DNA of 8,646 nucleotides. Source: Pseudomonadota bacterium (GTDB taxonomy: Bacteria > Bdellovibrionota > Bacteriovoracia > Bacteriovoracales > Bacteriovoracaceae). The position numbers and the translations under genes are program-made. The stretch's first letter is position 1, and each line of letters opens with the position of its first letter. The stretch covers positions 1 to 8,646 of the forward strand of contig JAJTIF010000333.1 in NCBI GenBank assembly GCA_021299675.1, given 5' to 3'. The notes below the pieces were generated by a model, which worked only from the letters and a program-made list of their open reading frames with translations, made no database searches and had not been told where the DNA came from. Of this stretch, positions 1-6,997 are shown piece after piece.

Positions 1-789
1 CTCAACTCCGTCCGCAAGAACGCGCCCATCGAAGTCGTCGATTGCAGCTCTGATGTAGCCGAAGTTGAAAGACGTGTCCTAGGCTTCAGAGAAGCCGATG
101 GCCGCTTTCAGCGTGGGGTGCTTGAGATCGCCAACGGTGGAACGGTTATCTTTGCCCATATTGATGCGCTGGATGAAGTTTTCCAAAAAAGACTGTATAC
201 TATCCTTCAAGAGCTTCCAGATTATGAGTTAGATGTACGCATCCTTGCTACAACAACGAAGAATCTTTCAAAACTCGTTGGTGCCGGCAAGTTTTCTCGT
301 CCACTACTTACATACTTTGGTGGTGCCCAAATTCACTTAATGCCCTTAAGAGAAAGAGGAACTGACGTGGAAGCATTAGCTCGGGAATTCTCAAAAGAAT
401 GGTGTTCCGAAACGGGCTCTGAAGACCTCACTCTCTCTCCTGAAGCTCTGGCTCGCCTCAATGACCAAGCATGGAACGGCAACATCTCTGAACTCAGAGC
501 TGCTATACGCTCAGCTGCATCGGTGGCTGAAAATAACGTCATTGAAACTCGCTGCTTTATGGCAGAAACCAAGAAAGAAGCAGGCTTCTCACTGGAGACT
601 GATGAAGACGGCGTGAAGCTCATGTCGCTTAAAGATGCAGAAAAGCTTCTCATCAAGAAAGCACTCGTGTTCACCTCTGAGAACAGAACACAAGCCGCTA
701 AGATCTTGGGTGTGAGCATCAGAACACTAAGAAACAAAATCAACGAATACCGCTCAGAAGGGTCACAGTACTTTGTGAATCTTCGCTAG
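1..789 (+). CDS. Degenerate sigma54-activator-like AAA+/Fis regulator (5' truncated)
   Basis: The frame is open from base 1, so the start and any receiver domain and Walker A lie upstream; 262 codons are visible. Numbering from the window edge, residues 1-190 align by eye with the central AAA+ domain of bacterial enhancer-binding proteins (VLG at 26-28, ANGGT at 44-48, MPLRER motif near 115, WNGNISELR at 158-166). Residues 228-250 form a Fis-type helix-turn-helix (NRTQAAKILGVSIRTLRNKI). Key functional residues are lost: no GAFTGA loop between 28 and 46, Walker B DE replaced by A52-H53, arginine-finger positions replaced by S99 and Y105, and sensor II arginine replaced by S163. It therefore probably does not hydrolyse ATP or remodel sigma54 holoenzyme, but should still bind DNA. 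It ends 9 nt before flgB, so a role in flagellar gene control (FleQ/FlrA/FlgR-like) is inferred. An internal GTG at 118 is in frame but unlikely to be the start, because homology continues upstream of it. Confidence 0.85.
   Translation, partial: LNSVRKNAPIEVVDCSSDVAEVERRVLGFREADGRFQRGVLEIANGGTVIFAHIDALDEVFQKRLYTILQELPDYELDVRILATTTKNLSKLVGAGKFSRPLLTYFGGAQIHLMPLRERGTDVEALAREFSKEWCSETGSEDLTLSPEALARLNDQAWNGNISELRAAIRSAASVAENNVIETRCFMAETKKEAGFSLETDEDGVKLMSLKDAEKLLIKKALVFTSENRTQAAKILGVSIRTLRNKINEYRSEGSQYFVNLR
763..778. repeat. Short inverted repeat at regulator/flgB junction
   Basis: TCACA and TGTGA arms of 5 bp flank a 6-nt spacer (GTACTT). The dyad sits inside the last codons of the regulator gene and about 20 nt before the flgB start. 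It has the opposite arm order from the CRP-type TGTGA-N6-TCACA operator. It could be a small operator or a weak RNA hairpin in the flgB leader, or simply chance. Confidence 0.3.
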
Positions 790-798
790 GAATTTTTG

Positions 799-1206
799 AT
801 GAACGTGAATGATAAAACCATGCAGGCCCTCTCCACGTCTCTCAAGTTTCGAGAGATGCGGCAGGAGCTTGGCACGTCCAACGTCGCGAATGCCCAGACC
901 CCTGGGTACAAAGCGACGAAGCTTGACTTCGAAGAAGCGCTCTCGCGGGCACTGGATGTGGATGGAAACCTCTCCATGAACACAGCCGACGATCAACACT
1001 TTAATGTTGGTGGCGGCGGGTTCAACAATCTAGAGCCGGAAGTCTATGAGAATCCAAACGGCGTGGTGTCCGAGAACGGCAACACGGTAGATGTGGAAGC
1101 TGAGATGGCCCAGATGGCAGAGAATAAAATTATGTACGACACAACCGTGCAGCTGATTAACAAGAAGCTCGGTTTGATGAAGTACACGTTGAATAACGAG
1201 AAATAA
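799..1206 (+). CDS. flgB: FlgB, flagellar proximal rod protein
   Basis: This 135-residue protein belongs to the axial rod family and forms part of the proximal rod in the periplasm, exported through the flagellar type III apparatus. The N-terminus carries the family rod motif SNVANAQTPGYKA (about residues 29-41), and the C-terminal amphipathic helix contains the AEMAQMAENKIMYD stretch typical of FlgB. Its length matches the family. The ATG at 799 is chosen because AGGAA at 788-792 lies 6 nt ahead; a TTG directly before it at 796 is possible but poorly spaced. It follows the regulator gene by 9 nt and precedes flgC by 10 nt, giving the usual flgB-flgC-fliE head of the operon. Confidence 0.95.
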   Translation: MNVNDKTMQALSTSLKFREMRQELGTSNVANAQTPGYKATKLDFEEALSRALDVDGNLSMNTADDQHFNVGGGGFNNLEPEVYENPNGVVSENGNTVDVEAEMAQMAENKIMYDTTVQLINKKLGLMKYTLNNEK

Positions 1207-1216
1207 GGAGTAGAGA

Positions 1217-1657
1217 ATGGATCTACTGACTAGTTTGAAAATTAGCTCCTCCGGTCTCGCTGCTCAAAGAAAGCGGATGGAGTCGATTTCTTCAAACATC
1301 GCCAACGCTCAGACCACTAGAACGGCTGAGGGCGGTCCTTATCGTAAAAAAGAAGTCGTGTTCGGCTCCGAGCCAGCACGCGATAGCTTCTCCGAGATCC
1401 TCGAAGGCGAGATCGACGAGAAAGCCCAGACGGTTCATGCGGTGGAGGTCACCAATAGTGATAAGCCCCCGATCTTGAAGTATGAGCCAAACCACCCCGA
1501 TGCGAATAAGGACGGATACGTGGCCTACCCGGACATCAATGTGATGCAGGAAATGGCCAATATGATCGAGGCCCAGAGAGCTTACGAGGCCAATATCTCG
1601 GCGGTTAATACGACAAAATCAATGGCGATAAAGACGCTTGAGATTGGTAGAAACTAA
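1217..1657 (+). CDS. flgC: FlgC, flagellar proximal rod protein
   Basis: At 146 residues this is a normal-length FlgC, a second proximal-rod subunit that stacks with FlgB, FlgF and FliE between the MS-ring and the distal rod. The N-terminal part has the rod signature SSNIANAQTTRTAEGGPYRKK (about residues 25-45). The C-terminus has the conserved rod/hook helix ANMIEAQRAYEANI followed by NTTKSMAIKTLEIGR. An AAGGAG ribosome site at 1205-1210 overlaps the flgB stop codon, so translation is likely coupled to flgB. The gap to fliE is 10 nt. Confidence 0.96.
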   Translation: MDLLTSLKISSSGLAAQRKRMESISSNIANAQTTRTAEGGPYRKKEVVFGSEPARDSFSEILEGEIDEKAQTVHAVEVTNSDKPPILKYEPNHPDANKDGYVAYPDINVMQEMANMIEAQRAYEANISAVNTTKSMAIKTLEIGRN

Positions 1658-1667
1658 GGAATAGACC

Positions 1668-2024
1668 ATGATTAAAAATGTGAGTGATCTCCAAAGCATT
1701 TTGAAGAACCACGACGCCGGTGGCTGGTCTTCGAAGGTCGGCAACGAGATCCAGGATCAGTTTGACCACATTGAAACTCCAGGGGTTGAGAAATCCACTG
1801 GAGCGAAGTCATTTGGAGACATGCTTCAGGAGTCCATTGGCAAGGTAAATGCAATGCAGAATGAGGCAGACGTGGCGATGCAGAAGATCGCCAGTGGAGA
1901 GAGTAAAAATTTACATGAAACACTTTTAGCCGTTGAGCGCGCTGAGATCGCCTTTAAGACGATGAACCAGGTTCGCTCGAAGGTGCTAGAAGCATACAAA
2001 GAGATAATGAGAACGCAGATATAG
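1668..2024 (+). CDS. fliE: FliE, MS-ring/rod junction protein
   Basis: This 118-residue protein is FliE, the adaptor between the FliF ring and the proximal rod and one of the first substrates of flagellar export. The diagnostic region is the C-terminal two thirds: SFGDMLQESIGKVNAMQNEA, then the SGESKNLHETLLAVERAEIAF block and the terminal helix MNQVRSKVLEAYKEIMRTQI. The first 45 residues are variable, as usual in the family. AAGGAATAG starting at 1656 provides the ribosome site and overlaps the flgC stop. Confidence 0.95.
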   Translation: MIKNVSDLQSILKNHDAGGWSSKVGNEIQDQFDHIETPGVEKSTGAKSFGDMLQESIGKVNAMQNEADVAMQKIASGESKNLHETLLAVERAEIAFKTMNQVRSKVLEAYKEIMRTQI

Positions 2025-2077
2025 TTTTTTAGCCAGGAAGGCTTTAGGACTTTGATCTTTGAGACCAGGAGGGTCAC
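2025..2077 (+). other. Longest intergenic gap of the cluster (fliE-fliF)
   Basis: These 53 nt contain two purine-rich ribosome-site-like sequences 32 nt apart, AGGAAGG at 2035-2041 and AGGAGGG at 2067-2073. They also contain a small possible hairpin with AGCC (2031-2034) pairing with GGCT (2040-2043). There is a T-run before the hairpin but none after it, so it does not look like an intrinsic terminator. No promoter is recognisable. Confidence 0.5.
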
Positions 2078-2080
2078 TTG
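2067..2080 (+). promoter_or_regulatory. Ribosome binding site and TTG start of fliF
   Basis: A near-perfect AGGAGG (2067-2072) stands 5 nt before the TTG at 2078, the only non-ATG start I favour in this cluster. The first in-frame ATG is at 2099 and has no comparable site ahead of it. The TTG is therefore preferred, adding the seven residues MDGFFTN to the N-terminus. Confidence 0.75.
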
Positions 2081-3766
2081 GACGGTTTTTTCACTAATAT
2101 GATTTCGAACTTCATCGAATTCTTTCGAAGCCTCGACATAAGCCGAAAAATTGGACTCATCTCCATTGCCGGGGTTATCGTTGTTGCCCTCACGGCTGTG
2201 ATCATGTACGCCGGAAAAGGGCAATATAAAGTCCTCTACACCGATCTCACGAAAGATGACTCAGCGGCTATCGCTCGCTTGCTTGAGGAAGGAAAAATCA
2301 ATTATCAAATCACCGACGAGGGGAAATCAATCCTCGTTCCTGAAGAGCAAGTTGAAATCTGGCGCCTTGAGATCGCAAAGCGCGGGGTGAATTTCTCCGG
2401 GACAGTGGGGTACGAGATCTTTGATAAGCAAAGCTTCGGGACCACCTCCTTCGTTCAAAAAATCAATAAGCAAAGAGCGCTTGAAGGCGAACTCGTGAAG
2501 ACGATCATGCACCTTCGTGGTGTGGCCCGGGCACGTGTTCACTTGTCGATTCCTGAATCAAGTCCTTTTGTGACAGAAAGAAAACCGCCATCGGCTTCAA
2601 TTGTTCTCGACGTTGAGCGCGGCGTGACCATGACGAGCGATGAGATCAAGGGCCTCCAGAGCCTTGTGTCCTCATCGGTTGATGGCATGCGCAGCCACCA
2701 CGTTGTGGTGATCGATAGCCGCGGAAAGAAGCTATCCGAGAACGACGGCGATAGCATGAGTACTCAGACGGCAAGTCGGATCGCTCTCGAAGCGAAGATG
2801 AATGACCAATACGAAAAGCGGATCGAAGACATCCTGGGTCGCGTGGTTGGTAACGGTAAAGTGATCGCGAAGGTTACCGTAAAAATGGATTTCTCTGAAA
2901 AAGTAGAAACTCAAACTCAGTACGACCAAGAAAACACCGCGGTCGTTTCAGAAGTAAAGAACGAACAGAAAATGCAAGGCGTGCGTCCCTCTCCGCAAGG
3001 AATCCCAGGAGCACGCTCGAATCTTCCAGGGGAGCAGCCGCAGCCGGGGATTCCAGAGACAAGAAACGACGTGGACAAGAGTCTTGTGACTCGTAACTAC
3101 AATGTCCCAACAACTGTGACTAAGAGTAAGAAGCCAACCGCTGACGTTCAAGAAATCAGCGTGGCGGTGATGGTCGATGGCAAGCGTGTTCCCGTCAAAG
3201 ATAAGGACGGCGCCACTGTCCTCAATGACGAAGGCTTGTCAGTGACGAAGTACCAGCCCTGGACAGAAGCGGAGCTTGCGAACTTCCAGCAGATCGTCGC
3301 TTCTGCGATCGGCGTAAATCCGAACCGCGGTGACAAGCTTGTTATCAAGAATATGGAATTCGCAACCGAAGACCTCGCTGAGATGGAAGCCATCATGCGT
3401 GCTCGTGAAAATCGCGAGATCCTCAAGAACGTATCAAAGTACTTGATGATCGGAGCGCTGATTACACTCTTCTTCTTCATCGTGGTGAGACCTTTCATCC
3501 AGTGGTTGACTGAAAATACAGTAGAAAGCATCGAGGATTTCCTCCCTCGCACACTTGAAGAGCTTGAGAAAATTCAAGCCAACCAACGTCTGCCGGGTCT
3601 TGAGGATGTACTTCCCTCGATCGAAGACAAACTGAATCCAGAAAAGATTGAAGGTAATATGCTAAGAGAAAAAATTATTGCACTGGTTGAGCAAAACCCA
3701 GCGAAAGCGGCGCAGGTGGTTCACGAGATGATCCACGCCGTGGAAACCCAAAAAGAGATTGCTTAA
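2078..3766 (+). CDS. fliF: FliF, flagellar MS-ring protein
   Basis: FliF (562 residues) builds the inner-membrane MS-ring, the base for rod, switch and export gate. Visible parts in order are: a short cytoplasmic N-terminus, transmembrane helix 1 (about 25-45), the YscJ/FliF ring-building domains (about 47-220), the larger periplasmic RBM3 region (about 220-440), a proline/glycine-rich loop (QGVRPSPQGIPGARSNLPGE), transmembrane helix 2 (455-476), and a cytoplasmic acidic tail of about 85 residues that should bind the N-domain of FliG. The length is normal. In the tail the usual NP...W pattern near the end is present as NPAKAAQVVHEM, with M551 where many FliF proteins have tryptophan. The gap to fliG is 19 nt. 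Confidence 0.97.
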   Translation: MDGFFTNMISNFIEFFRSLDISRKIGLISIAGVIVVALTAVIMYAGKGQYKVLYTDLTKDDSAAIARLLEEGKINYQITDEGKSILVPEEQVEIWRLEIAKRGVNFSGTVGYEIFDKQSFGTTSFVQKINKQRALEGELVKTIMHLRGVARARVHLSIPESSPFVTERKPPSASIVLDVERGVTMTSDEIKGLQSLVSSSVDGMRSHHVVVIDSRGKKLSENDGDSMSTQTASRIALEAKMNDQYEKRIEDILGRVVGNGKVIAKVTVKMDFSEKVETQTQYDQENTAVVSEVKNEQKMQGVRPSPQGIPGARSNLPGEQPQPGIPETRNDVDKSLVTRNYNVPTTVTKSKKPTADVQEISVAVMVDGKRVPVKDKDGATVLNDEGLSVTKYQPWTEAELANFQQIVASAIGVNPNRGDKLVIKNMEFATEDLAEMEAIMRARENREILKNVSKYLMIGALITLFFFIVVRPFIQWLTENTVESIEDFLPRTLEELEKIQANQRLPGLEDVLPSIEDKLNPEKIEGNMLREKIIALVEQNPAKAAQVVHEMIHAVETQKEIA

Positions 3767-3785
3767 TTAGCGAGAGGTGTCAGGT

Positions 3786-4826
3786 ATGGCTCAAGGTGAA
3801 AATACTACGCTCGACCCCGATGTTGAGTACCAACTCCTAAGCGGCCAAGAAAAGGCCGCTATTCTGCTTTCTGCTCTCGGTCCGAGTGCTACAAAAGTTA
3901 TTTTTAAACACATGAAAGACAATGATGTGAAGCGCATGATCAACACCATGTCTTCTGTCTCAAAGTCTCCGATCTGGATGGTGAAGCGTGTGCTGGAAGA
4001 GTTCTACAGCGCCATCAACGAAGACGCAGAATTGCTTTTCTCAGAGAACAAGGGCCGTGACTTTATTCTCAATACTCTCGGTGAAGACCGTGCCAAGCAG
4101 CTTTTGGGGCAAGTCGTGGACGTCGGAAATTCCAATACCCTCGAATCGCTGGAGCTGGTCGATACGCGTACTCTGGCCAACTTCTTGATTAACGAACACC
4201 CACAGACCATCGCTCTCATTATCGCGCACTTACCGGTAGAGAAGAAAGTAGATGTGCTGAAGAAGCTTCCCGAAGGTCTTCAGGCGGAGGTGGTCCTGCG
4301 TGTGTCAAACCTTGATTTCGTGTCACCAGAGCTCATCGCGCAGCTTGACGACGTCCTCAAGACGGAACTAGCGACACTTGGATCTATCGATACGCAGCAG
4401 CTAGGTGGTGTGGAACCGATCGCCGACATGCTTAACCTCATGGATAAGAACTCCGAGAAAACCATCATGGCCCGCGTGGAAGAGAAGGATGCTGAGTTGG
4501 CGGAAGAAATTCGCAAACTCATGTTCGTCTTCGAAGACCTCATCTACGTGGACGACAAAGGGATTCAAGAATTGCTTAAGACTGCTGACCAGCAGAAGCT
4601 CACGATTGCTCTCAAGACAGCTCCTGAGGAGATCAAGACCAAGCTCTTCAAGAACATGTCGAACCGTGCGGCGCAGTTGCTTAAAGAAGATCTCGAGAGC
4701 TTGGGCCCCACAAAAGTTTCTGACGTCGAAAAGGCACAGCAGGAAATCGTGCAGTCACTTAAGGATCTTGAAGCTAAAGGGAAGGCCATCATCGCTCGCG
4801 GTGGTGAGGGCGATACATTCGTTTAA
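3786..4826 (+). CDS. fliG: FliG, flagellar rotor/switch protein
   Basis: FliG (346 residues) is the rotor protein that docks on FliF, binds FliM and meets the stator. The N-domain begins at GQEKAAILLSALG. The middle domain has the EHPQTIA motif at 137-143, and the hinge has MFVF at 246-249. The torque helix keeps the charges known from E. coli with an offset of 13: K277 (K264), R294 (R281), E301 (D288), D302 (D289) and K310 (R297), so motor function looks intact. The C-terminus GEGDTFV matches the family ending. A GTG at 3777 would add three residues, but it overlaps the AGAGG ribosome site (3773-3777), which sits 8 nt before the ATG at 3786; the ATG is chosen. Confidence 0.97.
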   Translation: MAQGENTTLDPDVEYQLLSGQEKAAILLSALGPSATKVIFKHMKDNDVKRMINTMSSVSKSPIWMVKRVLEEFYSAINEDAELLFSENKGRDFILNTLGEDRAKQLLGQVVDVGNSNTLESLELVDTRTLANFLINEHPQTIALIIAHLPVEKKVDVLKKLPEGLQAEVVLRVSNLDFVSPELIAQLDDVLKTELATLGSIDTQQLGGVEPIADMLNLMDKNSEKTIMARVEEKDAELAEEIRKLMFVFEDLIYVDDKGIQELLKTADQQKLTIALKTAPEEIKTKLFKNMSNRAAQLLKEDLESLGPTKVSDVEKAQQEIVQSLKDLEAKGKAIIARGGEGDTFV

Positions 4827-4838
4827 AAAGGTACTTAG

Positions 4839-5642
4839 ATGGATAAGAGACTTAGTCAAAAAGATGTTAAGCCCTTTAGTTTTCAAGCTTTTGAAAATGT
4901 TTCCGATGCATCCACACCCGCTCGTAACTTTGAGTTTCAGGATCTCGCGAAATCGAATCTCAAGCCAAACCAGCCCAGCGCCAAGATCATTCGCACCGAA
5001 AGAGAAGCCGAGGCAAAGACCTCTTTTAAAATTGACGCCATCGTTAAGGACCTGCGCGGTCTGAGTGCGCAAGAAAAAGATGACCTTGAATCTAAGATCA
5101 GCCAAGAGGTCGAAGTCCGTTTACGCCAGATCAAAGATCAGGCTTACCGTGAAGGCCTGGACAAAGGCCGCATGGAAGGCGCCGATGCTGCGCTCAAGGA
5201 TGCCATGCAAGTGCACCAGGAGCAGATCAGCACAGTCCAGAACATGATCACTAACCTGCAGGAGAGCTTCCAGAAGAACCTGCACGACAACCAGAGTGAG
5301 ATGCTTGAGATGTCTAAGCGCTTGGTGAAGTGGCTCGTGCTCAAAGAGATCCAAGAGGATTCTTATCTTCCAAAGCTCTTGGAAAAACTTTTGCTCGAAA
5401 TGAACGAAAAGAGGAATCTGGTCGTGCGGGTGAGTCCTGCTGACTTCAAGTCCATGCCGCAGCTCCTCGAGGAGATCCAGAATCGCCTGGGAAGTTTACC
5501 CAACGTGCGAGTTGAGCCAGACCTAGATATGCAACATCGAGGCATCAGCATCGAATCAGAAAATAGCATTGTCCATGGCACTGTTGAGTCCCTCTTTAAA
5601 ACCATAGACAGACTCTACGAGTCTGCGGCTAACCATGAATGA
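4839..5642 (+). CDS. fliH: FliH, negative regulator/stator of the FliI export ATPase
   Basis: FliH (267 residues) dimerises and holds FliI at the export gate and C-ring. Seen here are a disordered N-terminus of about 60 residues; a long charged helix with a GxxxGxxxG run (G106, G110, G114), the helix-packing pattern known for FliH; and a C-terminal domain with MSKRLVKWLVLKEI and LVVRVSPADF, related to V/F-type ATPase peripheral-stalk subunits. The N-terminus has no tryptophan in its first 40 residues, although Salmonella FliH uses N-terminal tryptophans for docking. Two FxFQ motifs (13-16 and 31-34) occupy this region instead. AAAAAGG at 4825-4831 supports the ATG start. The last 8 nt overlap fliI. 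Confidence 0.93.
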   Translation: MDKRLSQKDVKPFSFQAFENVSDASTPARNFEFQDLAKSNLKPNQPSAKIIRTEREAEAKTSFKIDAIVKDLRGLSAQEKDDLESKISQEVEVRLRQIKDQAYREGLDKGRMEGADAALKDAMQVHQEQISTVQNMITNLQESFQKNLHDNQSEMLEMSKRLVKWLVLKEIQEDSYLPKLLEKLLLEMNEKRNLVVRVSPADFKSMPQLLEEIQNRLGSLPNVRVEPDLDMQHRGISIESENSIVHGTVESLFKTIDRLYESAANHE

Positions 5643-6990
5643 ATCATCGCCCTTTAAGTCGCTAATCCAGTGGACCGAAAATCGTACCCCCTGGGAGAGA
5701 GTAGGGAAGATTCTCTCGAGCCGAGGCATGATCTACGAGGCGCATCTTCCACGCGCCATCATCGGCTCTAACGTCGAGTTTAAAACAGAAAATGGTGAAG
5801 CCACCTACGGCGAAGTGGTCGCACTCCGAAACGGTAAGTGCCTGGCCATGCCCTATAATGAACTGGCAAGCATTAACTCCGAAACCAAAGTCTATCTAAA
5901 AAATACTGTGACCGAGATCAAGGTGACTTCCGCTATACTGGGGCGAGTGGTGGATTTCCAAGGCCATCCTATCGACGGCAAAGGACCCATCGAAGGTCTG
6001 TATGAGAAGAGATCCATCTTCGGAACGCCCATTAATCCTCTACAAAGACCACCGATCCGCGAAGCGCTGGATGTGGGTGTGAAATCGATTAATACCTTCA
6101 TCACCGCCGGAAAAGGCCAGCGTTTGGCGATCATGGCGGGCTCAGGTGTCGGTAAGTCAGTGCTCATGGGTATGATTGCCAAGAACACCAGTGCGGATAT
6201 CAACGTCATCGCCCTCATCGGTGAGCGTGGCCGAGAGGTGTTAGAGTTCATTGAGAGTGATTTGGGTCCTGAGGGCTTGGCCCGATCAGTGGTGATCGTG
6301 GCGACCTCCGACTCGTCAGCGCTGATCCGCTCGAAAGCGGCTTATGCTGCCACAACAATTGCAGAATTTTTTAGAGACCAAGGCAGTGATGTCCTCTTGA
6401 TGATGGATTCCATCACTCGCTTTGCCATGGCCAATCGTGAAATTTCCCTCTCTGCGGGAGAGGCTCCTGGGCCAAAAGGTTATTCACCCTCGGTATTCGC
6501 GAAGCTACCTAAACTGATGGAGCGGGCGGGGACCAAGTCGGGTGCGGGTACCATCACGGGAATCTACACTGTGCTGGTCGAAGGGGGAGACATGGACGAG
6601 CCCATCGCGGACGCCGTGCGCTCGATCTCTGATGGTCACATCGTGCTTTCGCGAGAGCTTGCAGCCCGCAACCACTACCCGGCCATCGACGTGCTTCAGA
6701 GTGTATCGCGGGTCATGCCTAAGGTGGCGACTCGTGAGCATAAAATTGTCGCCAGTCACCTACGTGATCTGCTCGCCGCCTACAAGCAAAACGAAGACCT
6801 GATCACGGTGGGTGCCTACTCGCGTGGCAGTAACGTCAAGGTCGATAAAGCCATTACCGTGTATGATGACCTGATCGCACTTCTGCGCCAGGACATGAAT
6901 GAGAGTGCCAAGATCGATAAACTTTTTGATCAGATGCTCGATATCGCTCGCAAAGCCGAAGGTGCTGTTGACCCGAACTTTCAGCAGTAG
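5635..6990 (+). CDS. fliI: FliI, flagellum-specific export ATPase
   Basis: FliI (451 residues) is the hexameric ATPase that loads and unfolds substrates for flagellar type III export on the cytoplasmic side. The F1-beta-like order is clear: N-terminal beta-barrel (about 20-95), Walker A GSGVGKS at 169-175, the catalytic-glutamate segment GERGRE at 196-201, Walker B LLMMD ending at D258, and the DGHIVLSRELAARNHYPAIDVL block typical of flagellar and type III ATPases. The start overlaps fliH by 8 nt and has no clear ribosome site, so translation probably depends on ribosomes finishing fliH. That would tie FliI dose to its partner FliH. No key residue is missing. Confidence 0.98.
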   Translation: MNESSPFKSLIQWTENRTPWERVGKILSSRGMIYEAHLPRAIIGSNVEFKTENGEATYGEVVALRNGKCLAMPYNELASINSETKVYLKNTVTEIKVTSAILGRVVDFQGHPIDGKGPIEGLYEKRSIFGTPINPLQRPPIREALDVGVKSINTFITAGKGQRLAIMAGSGVGKSVLMGMIAKNTSADINVIALIGERGREVLEFIESDLGPEGLARSVVIVATSDSSALIRSKAAYAATTIAEFFRDQGSDVLLMMDSITRFAMANREISLSAGEAPGPKGYSPSVFAKLPKLMERAGTKSGAGTITGIYTVLVEGGDMDEPIADAVRSISDGHIVLSRELAARNHYPAIDVLQSVSRVMPKVATREHKIVASHLRDLLAAYKQNEDLITVGAYSRGSNVKVDKAITVYDDLIALLRQDMNESAKIDKLFDQMLDIARKAEGAVDPNFQQ

Positions 6991-6997
6991 GTAGCGC

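Noticed and set aside
118..120. GTG as the true start of the regulator
   Set aside because: Homology to the AAA+ domain continues upstream in the same frame to base 1 (VVDCSS...VLG), so the gene begins outside the window.
333..743. Reverse-strand open frame of 136 codons opposite the regulator
   Set aside because: It is antisense to a gene with clear AAA+ and helix-turn-helix motifs, and its translation has no family features.
869..884. A sigma54-like -24 element (TTGGCACG) inside flgB
   Set aside because: The -24 half is a good match, but the -12 half at the correct spacing reads ACGT rather than TTGC, and the site lies within flgB with no gene start just downstream.
2031..2043. Possible terminator hairpin after fliE
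   Set aside because: The stem is only 4 bp and the T-run precedes it instead of following it; the operon clearly continues into fliF.
1826..2224. Reverse-strand open frame of 132 codons across fliE and fliF
   Set aside because: It is antisense to two clear genes and has no recognisable domain or convincing ribosome site.
4405..5064. Long open frame (219 codons) across the fliG-fliH junction in another frame
   Set aside because: It spans two well-identified genes in a different frame, its product is serine/arginine-rich as codon shadows often are, and it has no ribosome site or recognisable domain.
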